DNA from: Pseudomonadota bacterium
GTDB taxonomy: Bacteria; Pseudomonadota; Alphaproteobacteria; Acetobacterales; Acetobacteraceae
Length of the DNA: 64,000 bases
Direction: 5' to 3'
NCBI GenBank assembly: GCA_021851785.1
Contig: JAJZBV010000003.1
Coordinates: forward strand, 86,375 to 150,374
A program made the position numbers and the translations under genes. Shown here piece after piece: positions 1 to 7,999 of the stretch (positions are counted from its first letter, which is position 1; every line of letters begins with the position of its first letter). Under the pieces are notes generated by a model. The model ran no database searches, had not been told where the DNA came from, and saw nothing but the letters and a program-made list of their open reading frames with translations.

Positions 1-251
1 CCCTCGGTCGCGATATGGAGCGAATCGGGGGCGAAAGCGGCGAGCAGGGCTGCGAGCCGGCGGCGCGGCCAGAGGGCGAGGCGGATTTCGGGATAGATCG
101 GGCAGGGGAGGGTCCGGAACCGGTCCGGCCCGATCACCAGCACCCGGTGTCCCGCGAAGCGAAGCTCGTCCGCGACCATGGCGAGGGTGCGGACGACGCC
201 GTTGATCTGCGGATGCCAGGCGTCGCTGACGATCGCGATTCGCCGCGGCAT
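1..251 (-). CDS. Glycosyltransferase family 4 protein, N-terminal part (runs off the window)
   Basis: Only the first 83 codons are present; the gene continues past base 1. The N-terminus reads MPRRIAIVSDAWHPQINGVV, a typical GT4/GT-B opening with a glycine-rich loop after the first strand (QINGVV). It is followed by a second strand, HRVLVIGPD. Proteins of this kind, paired with an LpxH-like phosphoesterase as here, are usually annotated as sugar or glycolipid alpha-glycosyltransferases acting on membrane lipids. The start ATG lies 10 bases after the stop of the upstream phosphoesterase gene, so the two are probably co-transcribed. Acceptor and donor cannot be told from this fragment. The family call is fairly safe; the substrate is unknown. 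Confidence 0.75.
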   Translation of the reverse strand, partial: MPRRIAIVSDAWHPQINGVVRTLAMVADELRFAGHRVLVIGPDRFRTLPCPIYPEIRLALWPRRRLAALLAAFAPDSLHIATE

Positions 252-261
252 GCGGGTTTCC

Positions 262-1074
262 TCAGGCGGTCGCGACATTCAGCGCGGTGCCCGGCGGGGC
301 GAGGAAGGAGAGGCCACGGAGCGCCGCCCAGTCGAGCAGTTCCAGCCGTCCGTCGCGATGCTCGACCAGCGCGGTGCAGCTTTCCACCCAGTCCCCGGCG
401 TTGAGATAGAGCTTGCCGCCGACCTCGCGCATCTCGGCGTGGTGGATATGGCCGCAGACCACGCCGTCGAAGCCGCGCCGTGCAGCATCAGCGGCGAGCG
501 CGACCTCGAAGCGGTCGATCGCCTTCACCGCTTCCTTGACCCGGCGCTTGAGATAGGCCGAGAGCGACCAGTAAGGATAGCCGAGCCGGGCGCGGATCAG
601 GTTGAAATAGCGGTTGAGCCGGAGTGCCAGGCTATAGGCGCCGTCGCCGAGCAGGGCGAGGAAGCGGGCATAGCACACCACCGAATCGAACTGATCGCCA
701 TGCAGCACGAGGAGGCGGCGGCCATCGGCGGTGACATGCGCGGCCTCGTCGGCGAGGGTGACGCCGACGATCTCGAGCCCGAGCGGCAGAAAGCGCCGGA
801 GCGCCTCGTCGTGATTGCCGGCGATATAGGTGACCTTGGCGCCTGAGCGGGCATGGCGGAGGATCTGGGTGAGCACCGCGTCATGATGCCGGTCCCAGTG
901 CCAGCCGCGCCGGAGCCGCCAGCCATCGATGATGTCACCCACCAGATAGAAATGCTCGGCGGAAACGCGGGCGAGGAAGTCGGCGAGGAAATCGGCACGG
1001 CATTCCTTGGTGCCGAGATGGGTGTCGGAGAGGAAGACGCTGCGATAGGCCGGGAGCGCCATGATGCTTGTCAT
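262..1074 (-). CDS. UDP-2,3-diacylglucosamine diphosphatase-like metallophosphoesterase
   Basis: A 270-residue calcineurin-like phosphoesterase. The metal-binding motifs appear in order: SDTHLG with Asp17 and His19, VGDIIDG with Asp47, GNHDE near residue 87, LHGDQFD near 124 and GHIHH near 210. This is the LpxH-type pattern for pyrophosphate cleavage of UDP-2,3-diacylglucosamine in lipid A synthesis. The length and the neighbouring GT4 gene fit the LpxH-like group common in alphaproteobacteria rather than the classical 240-residue E. coli enzyme, so the exact substrate is inferred. It has its own 120-bp upstream gap from moeA. A second Met at residue 5 is an alternative start. Confidence 0.8.
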   Translation of the reverse strand: MTSIMALPAYRSVFLSDTHLGTKECRADFLADFLARVSAEHFYLVGDIIDGWRLRRGWHWDRHHDAVLTQILRHARSGAKVTYIAGNHDEALRRFLPLGLEIVGVTLADEAAHVTADGRRLLVLHGDQFDSVVCYARFLALLGDGAYSLALRLNRYFNLIRARLGYPYWSLSAYLKRRVKEAVKAIDRFEVALAADAARRGFDGVVCGHIHHAEMREVGGKLYLNAGDWVESCTALVEHRDGRLELLDWAALRGLSFLAPPGTALNVATA

Positions 1075-1194
1075 GGCGGCAGCGTTACGCCATGCCGGGC
1101 GAGTCTCTCTAATGAAGGTATGATGACTTCAGAGAAACTCTGATGACAGAGATGGGATTCTTACCAATCCATGACACTGATGTTACGGGCCGGA

Positions 1195-2400
1195 TCAAAG
1201 ACCGAGCCGATCGAAGCGGACGATCTCGACCGCGGCACCCGCCGCGACCGCCGGGGCGTGCGGCGGACGGAGGATGAGCGCATCGGCGCGGGCGAGAACC
1301 GCCTGCATCGCCGAATCCTGGATCGCGAACGCCGCCGCGACGAGCCGGCCCGCCGCGTCTTCTTCGAGGCGGGCGCGGAGGAAAGCGAAGCGCCGGTCAT
1401 TGGCGCCGAGCGCCGTCGCGGTCTCCGCCCGCGAGATCGGGAGCGGCGCGGCCGCAAGCCCGGCCAGCCGCAGCAAGGCCGGGCGGGCGAATAACAGCGC
1501 ACAGACGAAGGCCGCGACCGGGTTGCCGGGCAGGCCGAGCACCGGCATCTCGCCGAGCCGCCCGAACATCAGCGGCTTGCCCGGCCGCATCGCGATCTTC
1601 CAGAAATCGACCGCAAGGCCACGCCGCGCCAGCCCCTCTTGCACCAGATCATGGGCGCCGACACTGATGCCGCCGGTGGTGAGCAGAAGATCGAAGCCGC
1701 GCGCGGCATCGGCGGCGCGGCCGATGGCCTCGGTGTCATCGGCGGCGATCGGCAAGACGCTCGGCGCGCCGCCGAGGGCGGCCACCATCGCTGCGAGTGC
1801 GTGGGCGTTGGAGCTGACGATGCCGCCCGGCGGGATCGGCTCGCCAGGGAGGGCGATTTCGTCCCCGGTCGCGAGCACCGCGACGCGGGGGCGGCGATGG
1901 ACCAGCAGCCAGGGATGATCGGCCGCGGCGGCAAGGCCGATATCGCGGGGCGAAAGCCGCCGCCCGGCGGCGATGACCGCCTCCCCGGCGGCGAAATCCT
2001 GGCCCTGGCGGCGGATATGCTGGCCGGGGCGGACGGTTTCGCGAACCCGCACCCCCCCCTCTTCGGCGTCGGCGTCTTCTTGCAGCAGAACCGCATCGGC
2101 GCCGGCGGGAATGAAACTGCCGGTGAAAATCCGCACGGTTTCGCCCGCGCCGACGGAACCGGCGAAGGGATGGCCGGCCGGGGCGCTGCCGATCAGGCGG
2201 AGCGCGGCGCCATCCCGCGCCTCCTCGGCGCGGACGGCGAAGCCGTCCATCGCCGAGACATCCGCCGGCGGCTGTGTCGTCCGGGCGATCACCGGCGCGG
2301 CGCTGATCCGCCCCGCGGCCTCGGCCAGCGCCACCGTCTCGGCGCCGACCGGGGTGAAGGTGGCAAGGATGCGCGCGCTTGCTTCCTCGACGCTGATCAT
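1195..2400 (-). CDS. moeA: Molybdopterin molybdenumtransferase MoeA
   Basis: A 401-residue protein that inserts molybdate into adenylated molybdopterin in the last step of molybdenum cofactor synthesis. The sequence shows the MoeA layout: an N-terminal region with DVSAMDGFAVR, the linker/beta domain with IFTGSFIPAGADAV and EDAD, then the MoaB-like domain with STGDE-type VLATGDEI, TTGGISVG and LGLPGNPVA, and a C-terminal beta domain. The start ATG at 2400 (MISVEEAS) was chosen over an upstream in-frame extension because this is the family N-terminus and it lies 7 bases after the moaC stop. It is the last gene of a trpGDC-moaC-moeA run. In many alphaproteobacteria lexA follows; here an LpxH-like gene does. 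Confidence 0.95.
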   Translation of the reverse strand: MISVEEASARILATFTPVGAETVALAEAAGRISAAPVIARTTQPPADVSAMDGFAVRAEEARDGAALRLIGSAPAGHPFAGSVGAGETVRIFTGSFIPAGADAVLLQEDADAEEGGVRVRETVRPGQHIRRQGQDFAAGEAVIAAGRRLSPRDIGLAAAADHPWLLVHRRPRVAVLATGDEIALPGEPIPPGGIVSSNAHALAAMVAALGGAPSVLPIAADDTEAIGRAADAARGFDLLLTTGGISVGAHDLVQEGLARRGLAVDFWKIAMRPGKPLMFGRLGEMPVLGLPGNPVAAFVCALLFARPALLRLAGLAAAPLPISRAETATALGANDRRFAFLRARLEEDAAGRLVAAAFAIQDSAMQAVLARADALILRPPHAPAVAAGAAVEIVRFDRLGL

Positions 2401-2407
2401 CTGCGCC

Positions 2408-2884
2408 TCACTCCTGCCGGAAATCGCCGGATTTGCCGCCGGATTTGGCGACCAGACGCAGCCCCTCGACGCGCATGCCGCGATCGACCGCCTTGCACAT
2501 GTCATAGACGGTGAGGGCTGCGATGCTGGCCGCCGTCAGTGCCTCCATCTCGACCCCGGTGCGCCCGGTGGTGCGCACCGTCGCGGTGATGTCCACCGCC
2601 TCCGGCGGCGCCGGGACCAGATCCACCGCGACCGAATCGAGCGGCAGCGGGTGGCAGAGCGGAATCAGATCGGCGGTGCGTTTGGCGGCCATGATGCCGG
2701 CGAGCCGCGCGACCCCGAGCACGTCGCCTTTCTTCGCCCCGCCGGCCAGGATCAGATCGAGGGTCGCCCGCTGCATCACCACCCGGGCGCGGGCGGTCGC
2801 ACTGCGCGCGGTGACCGGTTTGGCCGCGACATCGACCATCACCGCCTGGCCGCTTTCGTCGAAATGGCTTAATCCGGCGCTCAT
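2408..2884 (-). CDS. moaC: Cyclic pyranopterin monophosphate synthase MoaC
   Basis: 158 residues, the normal MoaC length. MoaC converts the MoaA product to cyclic pyranopterin monophosphate, the first committed intermediate of molybdenum cofactor synthesis. Visible signature stretches are [14 protein letters not shown]-like at the N-terminus, [20 protein letters not shown], the [10 protein letters not shown] substrate loop, and [27 protein letters not shown]. The start ATG overlaps the trpC stop as ATGA at 2881-2884, so translation is coupled to trpC. An upstream in-frame extension of 26 codons was rejected because it lies entirely inside trpC. Confidence 0.95.
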   Translation of the reverse strand: MSAGLSHFDESGQAVMVDVAAKPVTARSATARARVVMQRATLDLILAGGAKKGDVLGVARLAGIMAAKRTADLIPLCHPLPLDSVAVDLVPAPPEAVDITATVRTTGRTGVEMEALTAASIAALTVYDMCKAVDRGMRVEGLRLVAKSGGKSGDFRQE

Positions 2885-3714
2885 CTCGGTGCGCCGAGCA
2901 ATGCCCTGGTCGCGGCGGTGACGTCTTTCTGGCGCATCAGATGCTCGCCGACGAGAAAGCAATGGACGCCGGCGTCCTTCGCGAGACGGACGAGATCGGC
3001 ATGGCTCCGGATGCCGCTTTCGGCGAGCGGGAAACGATCCGGAGGGATGCGGGGCGCGAGCGCGACGGAGGTGTCGAGCGTGGTCGCGAGCGTCTTGAGG
3101 TTGCGGTTGTTGATGCCGATCAGATTGGTCTCCAGCCCGAGCGCGCGGTCGAGTTCGGCCTCGTCATGGACCTCGGCGAGGACGTCCATGTCGAGCCAGC
3201 GGGCGAGGGCTTCGAGATCGCGCGCTTCCTGGTCGCCGAGCGCGGCCATGATGAGGAGGATGCAATCCGCCCCCATCGCCCGGCTTTCATGCACCTGCCA
3301 GGGGTCGAGGATGAAATCCTTGCGCAGGACGGGAAGATCGACCGCCGCGCGGGCGGCGATGAGATGCTCGGGCGCGCCCTGGAAATGGGGGCCATCGGTG
3401 AGGACGGAAAGGCAGGTCGCACCCCCTTCGGCATAGGCGCGGGCGAGGTCGGCAGGCGAGAAATCGGCGCGGATCAGCCCGCCGGAGGGCGAGGCCTTCT
3501 TGATTTCGGTGATCAGGCCGAAGGCGCCGCGCGCGATTTTTTCCTTGAGCGCGCGGCCGAAGCCGCGCGTCGGCCCGGCGGCGGCGATACGCGATTTCAG
3601 CGCCTCCACCGGCGTCGCCTCGCGCCGGCGGGCGGTTTCGGCGCGGGTTTCGGCGCAGATCAGCGCCAGGACATCGGCGCCATTGGGGGTGCCAGAGGTG
3701 GGATCAGCGGTCAT
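2881..3714 (-). CDS. trpC: Indole-3-glycerol phosphate synthase TrpC
   Basis: 277 residues. Catalyses ring closure of carboxyphenylamino-deoxyribulose phosphate to indole-3-glycerol phosphate in tryptophan synthesis. TIM-barrel landmarks are visible: [12 protein letters not shown] near residue 70, [56 protein letters not shown] and FLVGEHLMR. The start ATG at 3714 follows a GAGGAG ribosome-binding site, which decides against the 16-codon-longer reading. It sits 44 bases after the trpD stop and overlaps moaC by four bases. Confidence 0.96.
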   Translation of the reverse strand: MTADPTSGTPNGADVLALICAETRAETARRREATPVEALKSRIAAAGPTRGFGRALKEKIARGAFGLITEIKKASPSGGLIRADFSPADLARAYAEGGATCLSVLTDGPHFQGAPEHLIAARAAVDLPVLRKDFILDPWQVHESRAMGADCILLIMAALGDQEARDLEALARWLDMDVLAEVHDEAELDRALGLETNLIGINNRNLKTLATTLDTSVALAPRIPPDRFPLAESGIRSHADLVRLAKDAGVHCFLVGEHLMRQKDVTAATRALLGAPR

Positions 3715-3758
3715 GAAATCTCCTCGCTCGGCATCCGTCGCAAAGCCTTGCACCATGG

Positions 3759-4778
3759 TCAAGCGTCTTCGTTGCTCGCGCGTCTGAGCCGCAGGAGTGC
3801 GGCGAGCGCGCGCCCGTCATCGATCGCCGCCGCGGCATGCGCAACCCCGGCGGTGAGTGCGGTTTCGCGCCCGGCGACGATCAGGGCGGCGGCGGTGTTG
3901 AACAGCACGGTGTCGCGATAGGCGCTCGCCGCGCCCTGCAACAGCGTCTCCAGGGCGGCGGCGTTGGCTGCGGCGTCTCCCCCCCGGATGGCATCGATCG
4001 GGGCCGGCATCAGGCCGGCGTCCGTGGCGGTGAGGGTGAATTCGCGCAGCGTGCCGCCCTCGTAGGCGGCGACGCGGTTTTCCCCGGCCAGGGTCAATTC
4101 GTCGAGCCCGGCGCCATGCACCACCCAGACCCGCTCGGCGCCGAGCCCGGCGAGGGCCTCGGCCATCGGCCGCGTCCAGAGGGGATCGTAGACACCGATC
4201 AATTGCCGCCGCACCGAGGCGGGATTGGCCATCGGGCCGAGCAGGTTGAAGAGGGTGCGGATGCCAAGCTCGACGCGCGGCCCGGCGGCGTGGCGGAGTG
4301 CCGCGTGATGGTTCGGCGCGAACAGGAACATGCAGCCGGCGTCCCGCAGGATCTCGGGCTGGCGGGCGGGGGCGACATCGACATTGACGCCGAGCGCGGC
4401 CAGCACATCGGCGCCGCCGCTTTTCGAACTCAGCGCGCGGTTGCCGTGTTTGGCGACCGGAACCCCGAGCCCGGCGAGCACCAGCGTCACCGCCGTCGAG
4501 ACATTGAGCGTGCCGGCGCCATCGCCGCCGGTGCCGCAGACATCGATGGCCTCGGCGGGGGCGGGGACGCGCAGCATCCGCGCCCGCATCGCCCGCGCCG
4601 CCCCCCGCAATTCCGCCACCGTCTCGCCGCGCACCCGCATCGCCATCAACAGACCGGCGATCTGCGCCGGGGTCGCCTCGCCGGCCATGATGAGGCCGAA
4701 CGCGGCTTCGGTTTCGGCCTCCGACAGCGTCTCGCCGCGCGCGAGGCGGGCGAGCACGGGTTTCAGATCGGCGCTCAT
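3759..4778 (-). CDS. trpD: Anthranilate phosphoribosyltransferase TrpD
   Basis: 339 residues. Transfers phosphoribose from PRPP to anthranilate. Clear family motifs are [16 protein letters not shown] (PRPP-binding glycine loop), [21 protein letters not shown] and [31 protein letters not shown]. The stop is directly followed by trpC. On the 5' side the trpG stop and trpD start form a TGAATG junction that occurs twice, 15 bases apart (4776-4783 and 4791-4798), so a tandem copy separates the two genes. Probably translationally coupled to trpG. Confidence 0.96.
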   Translation of the reverse strand: MSADLKPVLARLARGETLSEAETEAAFGLIMAGEATPAQIAGLLMAMRVRGETVAELRGAARAMRARMLRVPAPAEAIDVCGTGGDGAGTLNVSTAVTLVLAGLGVPVAKHGNRALSSKSGGADVLAALGVNVDVAPARQPEILRDAGCMFLFAPNHHAALRHAAGPRVELGIRTLFNLLGPMANPASVRRQLIGVYDPLWTRPMAEALAGLGAERVWVVHGAGLDELTLAGENRVAAYEGGTLREFTLTATDAGLMPAPIDAIRGGDAAANAAALETLLQGAASAYRDTVLFNTAAALIVAGRETALTAGVAHAAAAIDDGRALAALLRLRRASNEDA

Positions 4779-4798
4779 TCAGGTGGGGGGCATTCAGG
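4776..4798 (-). repeat. 15-base tandem copy of the trpG-stop/trpD-start junction
   Basis: On the minus strand CCTGAATG appears twice with a 15-base period. In the first copy the TGA ends trpG; in the second the ATG starts trpD. Both TGAs are in the trpG frame. This looks like a small slippage duplication of an original TGAATG junction and belongs with the other border duplications in this window. Confidence 0.7.
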
Positions 4799-5390
4799 CG
4801 GCGCGCGCCGGCGCGCCACGGTTTTTCGCGATGGCGAGGAAATTGCCGAGGATCTCGTGGCCGCCTTCGCTGGCGATGCTCTCGGGATGGAATTGCACCC
4901 CGAAAATCGGCCGCTCGCGGTGGCGGAGGCCCATGAGCACCCCGTCCTCGCCATGGGCGGTCGCGATCAGGGCCGGCGGCAGGGTATCCTCGGCCACCGT
5001 CAGGCTGTGATAGCGGGTCGCGGCGAAGGGGTTGGGGAGGCCGGCGAAAACAGCGCGCCCGTCATGGGAAATCCGGCTGGTCTTGCCATGCATCGGCACC
5101 GGCGCGCGGGTGACCGTCGCGCCAAACGCCTGCCCGATCGCCTGATGGCCGAGGCAGACGCCGAGAATGGGCAGATCCGGCGGCGCGGCGCGGATCAGAT
5201 CGACGCAGATCCCGGCCTCGTTCGGGGTGCAGGGCCCGGGCGAGATCACCACCGCCTCCGGCGCCAGCGCCAGCGCCGCAGCGACGCTGAGCGTGTCGTT
5301 GCGGCGGACGTCGCACACGGCCCCGAGATCGCCGAGGAAATGGACGAGGTTGAAGGTGAAGCTGTCGTAATTGTCGATGAGCAGGATCAT
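4794..5390 (-). CDS. trpG: Anthranilate synthase glutamine amidotransferase subunit TrpG
   Basis: 198 residues, the usual size of a class I glutamine amidotransferase subunit that supplies ammonia to TrpE. It shows MILLIDNYDSFTFNL at the N-terminus, VISPGPCTPNEAG, the nucleophile elbow LGVCLGHQAIGQ and the FGVQFHPESIASEGG His-Glu pair. It may also serve aminodeoxychorismate synthase. trpE is not in the window; trpG instead follows an orphan DNA methyltransferase gene. The start codon is the last of five ATGs in a 14-base tandem repeat (5379-5446). No Shine-Dalgarno sequence is seen, so translation probably depends on coupling from upstream. Confidence 0.95.
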   Translation of the reverse strand: MILLIDNYDSFTFNLVHFLGDLGAVCDVRRNDTLSVAAALALAPEAVVISPGPCTPNEAGICVDLIRAAPPDLPILGVCLGHQAIGQAFGATVTRAPVPMHGKTSRISHDGRAVFAGLPNPFAATRYHSLTVAEDTLPPALIATAHGEDGVLMGLRHRERPIFGVQFHPESIASEGGHEILGNFLAIAKNRGAPARAA

Positions 5391-5446
5391 GGGAGCAGGA
5401 TCATGGGAGCAGGATCATGGGAGCAGGATCATGGGAGCAGGATCAT
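5379..5446 (-). repeat. 14-base tandem repeat forming four mini-ORFs in front of trpG
   Basis: Four full copies plus a 12-base fifth copy of the minus-strand unit ATGATCCTGCTCCC. Because 14 is not a multiple of three, each ATG opens a five-codon ORF (Met-Ile-Leu-Leu-Pro) read as ATGATCCTGCTCCCATGA, and its TGA overlaps the next ATG. Starts are at 5446, 5432, 5418 and 5404, then trpG at 5390. The methyltransferase gene upstream also ends in an ATGA overlap with the first mini-ORF. The unit is a copy of the first codons of trpG. Whether the mini-ORFs are translated is unknown. Confidence 0.9.
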
Positions 5447-6102
5447 GGCATGCCTCTTTCCGCCTCCATACTCCCGAATGCCGGCGCTGTCGAAGCCTGT
5501 TTCCGCGAAACCTTGCCGTCGCCCGCCCGCGCCAGGCGCCGGAAGATCGTCATCACCCGGAAGCGATGGTTGGTGGATTTCACGATGCCGACCACCGCCT
5601 CGATCACCCATTCGTCGCGGCGATACATCGGCAGCACCTGATCGAGCCAGACCACCCGCGCGCCCGCGGCGATGCCGGCCGCCAAGGAGCGCATCACGAC
5701 GTTGCGCTTGACCATGGTGGTCCGATAGCGCTCGGCGTCCTCGACGCTGTACGGCGGATCGGCGAGGATCAGGTCGTACTCCGCGAGCGGCACCGGCGAG
5801 AGATCATGGGCGTCCGCGACCCAGGTCGGGGCGACGGCGGGGTTGCAGTCCACCGTGTCGCCCGGCATCGCGCCGAGATCGACCCGGCCGGAAAACACGT
5901 GCAAAACCTTGCGGCGATCCGGAAACAATGCCGCGACGCGCCGCAGATAGCCGGCCGGATAACCGCCATAATAGCCGGATTTGACGCGATAATCGTTGCC
6001 CATGATCCAGGTGCCGACGACGCGCCCGTCCTCGGCGATGAAAAGACTGCGTGGAAACTTGGTCAGACGCACGTAGCTCTCGATGCGAGCCGGCCAGTCC
6101 AT
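5443..6102 (-). CDS. Orphan DPPY-type (N6-adenine-like) DNA methyltransferase-like protein
   Basis: 219 residues with the two core motifs of amino-methyltransferases. VLHVFSGRV resembles motif I (FxG, AdoMet binding), and ILADPPYS near residue 135 is the catalytic DPPY motif IV. The order, motif I before motif IV, and the lack of a separate long target-recognition domain suggest a small gamma-like or phage-type enzyme. No restriction endonuclease lies beside it. It sits between an SDR gene and trpG on the same strand, which is not a usual place for it, and its stop overlaps the first mini-ORF of the trpG leader as ATGA. The biological target is unknown; a role on nucleic acid is inferred from DPPY only. 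Confidence 0.7.
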   Translation of the reverse strand: MDWPARIESYVRLTKFPRSLFIAEDGRVVGTWIMGNDYRVKSGYYGGYPAGYLRRVAALFPDRRKVLHVFSGRVDLGAMPGDTVDCNPAVAPTWVADAHDLSPVPLAEYDLILADPPYSVEDAERYRTTMVKRNVVMRSLAAGIAAGARVVWLDQVLPMYRRDEWVIEAVVGIVKSTNHRFRVMTIFRRLARAGDGKVSRKQASTAPAFGSMEAERGMP

Positions 6103-6117
6103 GCGGTTCAGCGTCCG

Positions 6118-6900
6118 TCAGCCGAGCGTCGCATTGAAAGCGCCGCCATCGATGAGAAGATTCTGCCCGACGATGAAACCCGCTTGCACGCCGCACAGAA
6201 ACGCGCAAGCGGCGCCGAATTCCGCCGGATCGCCGACCCGCCCGGTGGGATTGGCCTTGGCGCGGAGGGCGATTTCCTCATCGACGCTGCGTTTGGCGCT
6301 GGCGGCGGCGGCGCGCATGTTGTCGCGCAGCCGGTCGGTGAGGAACGGGCCGGGGAGAAGATTGTTGATGGTGACATTGTCGCGCGCGACCTCGCGGGCG
6401 ACGCCGGCGACGAAGCCGGTGAGGCCGGCGCGGGCGCCGTTGCTGAGGCCGAGCGTCGGGATCGGCGATTTCACCGAAGCCGAGGTGATGTTGACGATGC
6501 GCCCGAAGCGCCGCGCGCGCATGCCCGCGATCACCGCCTGGATCAGCGCGATCGGCGTCAGCATGTTGGCTTCCAGCGCCGCGTGCCATTGTTCTGGCGT
6601 CAGCGTCGCGAAATTTCCCGCCGGCGGGCCGCCGGCGTTGTTGATCAGGATATCGGGCGCGGGCGCGGCCTCGAGCACGGCGGCGCGGCCGGAAGCGGTC
6701 GTGATGTCGGCGGCGATCGCCTGCACATCGACGCCGGTCGCGGCGCGGATGTCATCGGCGGTAGCGGCGAGGGCGTCTTTCCCGCGCGCGTTGATGACCA
6801 GCGCCACACCTTCGCGCGCCAGCGCCATGGCGGAGGCGCGCCCCAGCCCCTTGCTCGCCGCGCACACGATGGCGGTCTTGCCGCGCAATCCGAGATCCAT
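6118..6900 (-). CDS. Short-chain dehydrogenase/reductase family protein with SxxxR in place of YxxxK
   Basis: 260 residues with a Rossmann fold of the classical SDR type: TAIVCAASKGLGRASA (glycine-rich loop), ILINNAGGP (NNAG), IVNITSASV (catalytic Ser region). At the expected distance (13 and 17 residues after that Ser) the usual Tyr and Lys are Ser and Arg in LGLSNGARAGL. The usual proton-relay pair is therefore absent, and reductase activity is doubtful or works differently. The ATG at 6900 was chosen because GGAGGA stands 6 bases upstream; a TTG two codons earlier is less likely. It lies in the minus-strand block between a thioesterase and the methyltransferase. Confidence 0.85.
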   Translation of the reverse strand: MDLGLRGKTAIVCAASKGLGRASAMALAREGVALVINARGKDALAATADDIRAATGVDVQAIAADITTASGRAAVLEAAPAPDILINNAGGPPAGNFATLTPEQWHAALEANMLTPIALIQAVIAGMRARRFGRIVNITSASVKSPIPTLGLSNGARAGLTGFVAGVAREVARDNVTINNLLPGPFLTDRLRDNMRAAAASAKRSVDEEIALRAKANPTGRVGDPAEFGAACAFLCGVQAGFIVGQNLLIDGGAFNATLG

Positions 6901-6917
6901 GGACAATCCTCCGCTTT

Positions 6918-7358
6918 TCAGGTTTTTACGATGAGATCGGCGAGTGCCGCGCGCACCCCCGCCGGCATCGCGACCGGCCGCATGGTCGCGCGATCGACAT
7001 AGACATGCACGAAATGCCCCTCCGCCGCGGCGCCTTCACCGCCGGCGCGGAAAACGCCGAGTTCGTAACGAACCGCGCTGGTGCCGAGATGGGCGACGCG
7101 GAGGCCGACCGCAACCCGCTCGGGAAAACTGATCGACGCATGATAGCGGCAGGCATTTTCCGCGACGATGCCGATGATCGGACTCTCCGCGAGCGAGAGC
7201 AGGCCGCGCCGGACGAGAAACGCATTCACCGCGGTATCGAACCACGCATGATAGACCACGTTGTTGACATGGCCGTAGATGTCGTTGTCGTGCCAGCGCG
7301 TGGTGATCTCGTCAAAGGCCCGATAATCGGCGCGGCGTCCGGGTGGTATGCGGCTCAT
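6918..7358 (-). CDS. Acyl-CoA thioesterase, hotdog fold (4-hydroxybenzoyl-CoA thioesterase/YbgC type)
   Basis: 146 residues, a usual size for single-domain hotdog thioesterases. WHDNDIYGHVNNVVYHAWFDTAV carries the family pattern around the active-site Asp (DxxxHVNN). The rest fits the beta sheet wrapped around one helix. It probably hydrolyses an acyl-CoA in the cytosol; the natural substrate cannot be read from the sequence. The start at 7358 overlaps the moaB stop as ATGA (7355-7358), so it is translationally coupled to moaB. A 21-codon longer frame lies inside moaB and was rejected. Confidence 0.88.
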   Translation of the reverse strand: MSRIPPGRRADYRAFDEITTRWHDNDIYGHVNNVVYHAWFDTAVNAFLVRRGLLSLAESPIIGIVAENACRYHASISFPERVAVGLRVAHLGTSAVRYELGVFRAGGEGAAAEGHFVHVYVDRATMRPVAMPAGVRAALADLIVKT

Positions 7359-7909
7359 GTCCGGGCCGCGGCACCGGCGACGTGTTCCATGAGACGCGGC
7401 ATCAGCTCGACGAGATTGCACGGCCGGTGCCGCGCATCGAGCTGCCAGCGCAGGATGTCGTCCCAGGCATCCTTGACCGCGCCGGGGCTGCCGGGCAAGG
7501 CAAAAAGATAGGTGCCATGGGCAACGCCGCCGATGGCGCGCGACTGCATCGTCGAGGTGCCGATCTTCTGATAGCTCAGCATGCGGAACAATTCGCCGAA
7601 GCCTTCGATGCGTTTTTCGAGCACGCGCTCGAACGCTTCCGGCGTCACGTCGCGCCCGGTCAGACCCGTGCCGCCAGTGGTGATGACGACATCGATTTCC
7701 GGCGCCGCGATCCAGGCGCTGAGCTTCGCCGCGATCAGTCCGGCATCATCGCGCACCAGGTCGCGCGCGACGAGCATATGCCCGGCCTCGATGATGCGCG
7801 CGGCCAGCGTGTCACCGGAGGTGTCGTCGGCCCGCGTGCGGCTGTCCGAGACGGTGAGGACGGCGATGTTGACGGCGAGAAAGGCTCGGGCTTCGTCGAT
7901 GCGCGCCAT
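7355..7909 (-). CDS. moaB: Molybdenum cofactor biosynthesis protein MoaB (molybdopterin adenylyltransferase type)
   Basis: 184 residues of the MoaB/Mog fold, which adenylates molybdopterin before MoeA inserts the metal. Visible motifs are AVLTVSDSRTRADDTSGD, VVITTGGTGLTGRDVTPEA and the C-terminal LFALPGSPGAVKDAWDDIL. The ATG at 7909 is preceded by GGAGAG, which fixes the start. moaC and moeA lie in the same transcriptional direction a few kilobases downstream, so three molybdenum cofactor genes share this block. It could function as MogA; no other adenylyltransferase is in view. Confidence 0.93.
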   Translation of the reverse strand: MARIDEARAFLAVNIAVLTVSDSRTRADDTSGDTLAARIIEAGHMLVARDLVRDDAGLIAAKLSAWIAAPEIDVVITTGGTGLTGRDVTPEAFERVLEKRIEGFGELFRMLSYQKIGTSTMQSRAIGGVAHGTYLFALPGSPGAVKDAWDDILRWQLDARHRPCNLVELMPRLMEHVAGAAART

Positions 7910-7999
7910 GGCGGCTCTCCACGATCGGAATTGACCAAACCGCGCGGGGAAGAAGCCGCCCGACCACCGGCCGGCGGGTGGCCGTTGGCCGGACACCGC

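Noticed and set aside
5379-5446. Tandem array considered as a CRISPR or as a classical trp attenuator
   Set aside because: There are no spacers between the units, so it is no CRISPR. The mini-ORFs contain no Trp codons and no terminator/antiterminator pair follows, so it is not a leader-peptide attenuator.
3837-7002. Long plus-strand open frames opposite trpD, trpG, the methyltransferase and the SDR gene
   Set aside because: Shadows of well-recognised minus-strand genes; one even reads through the 14-base repeat.
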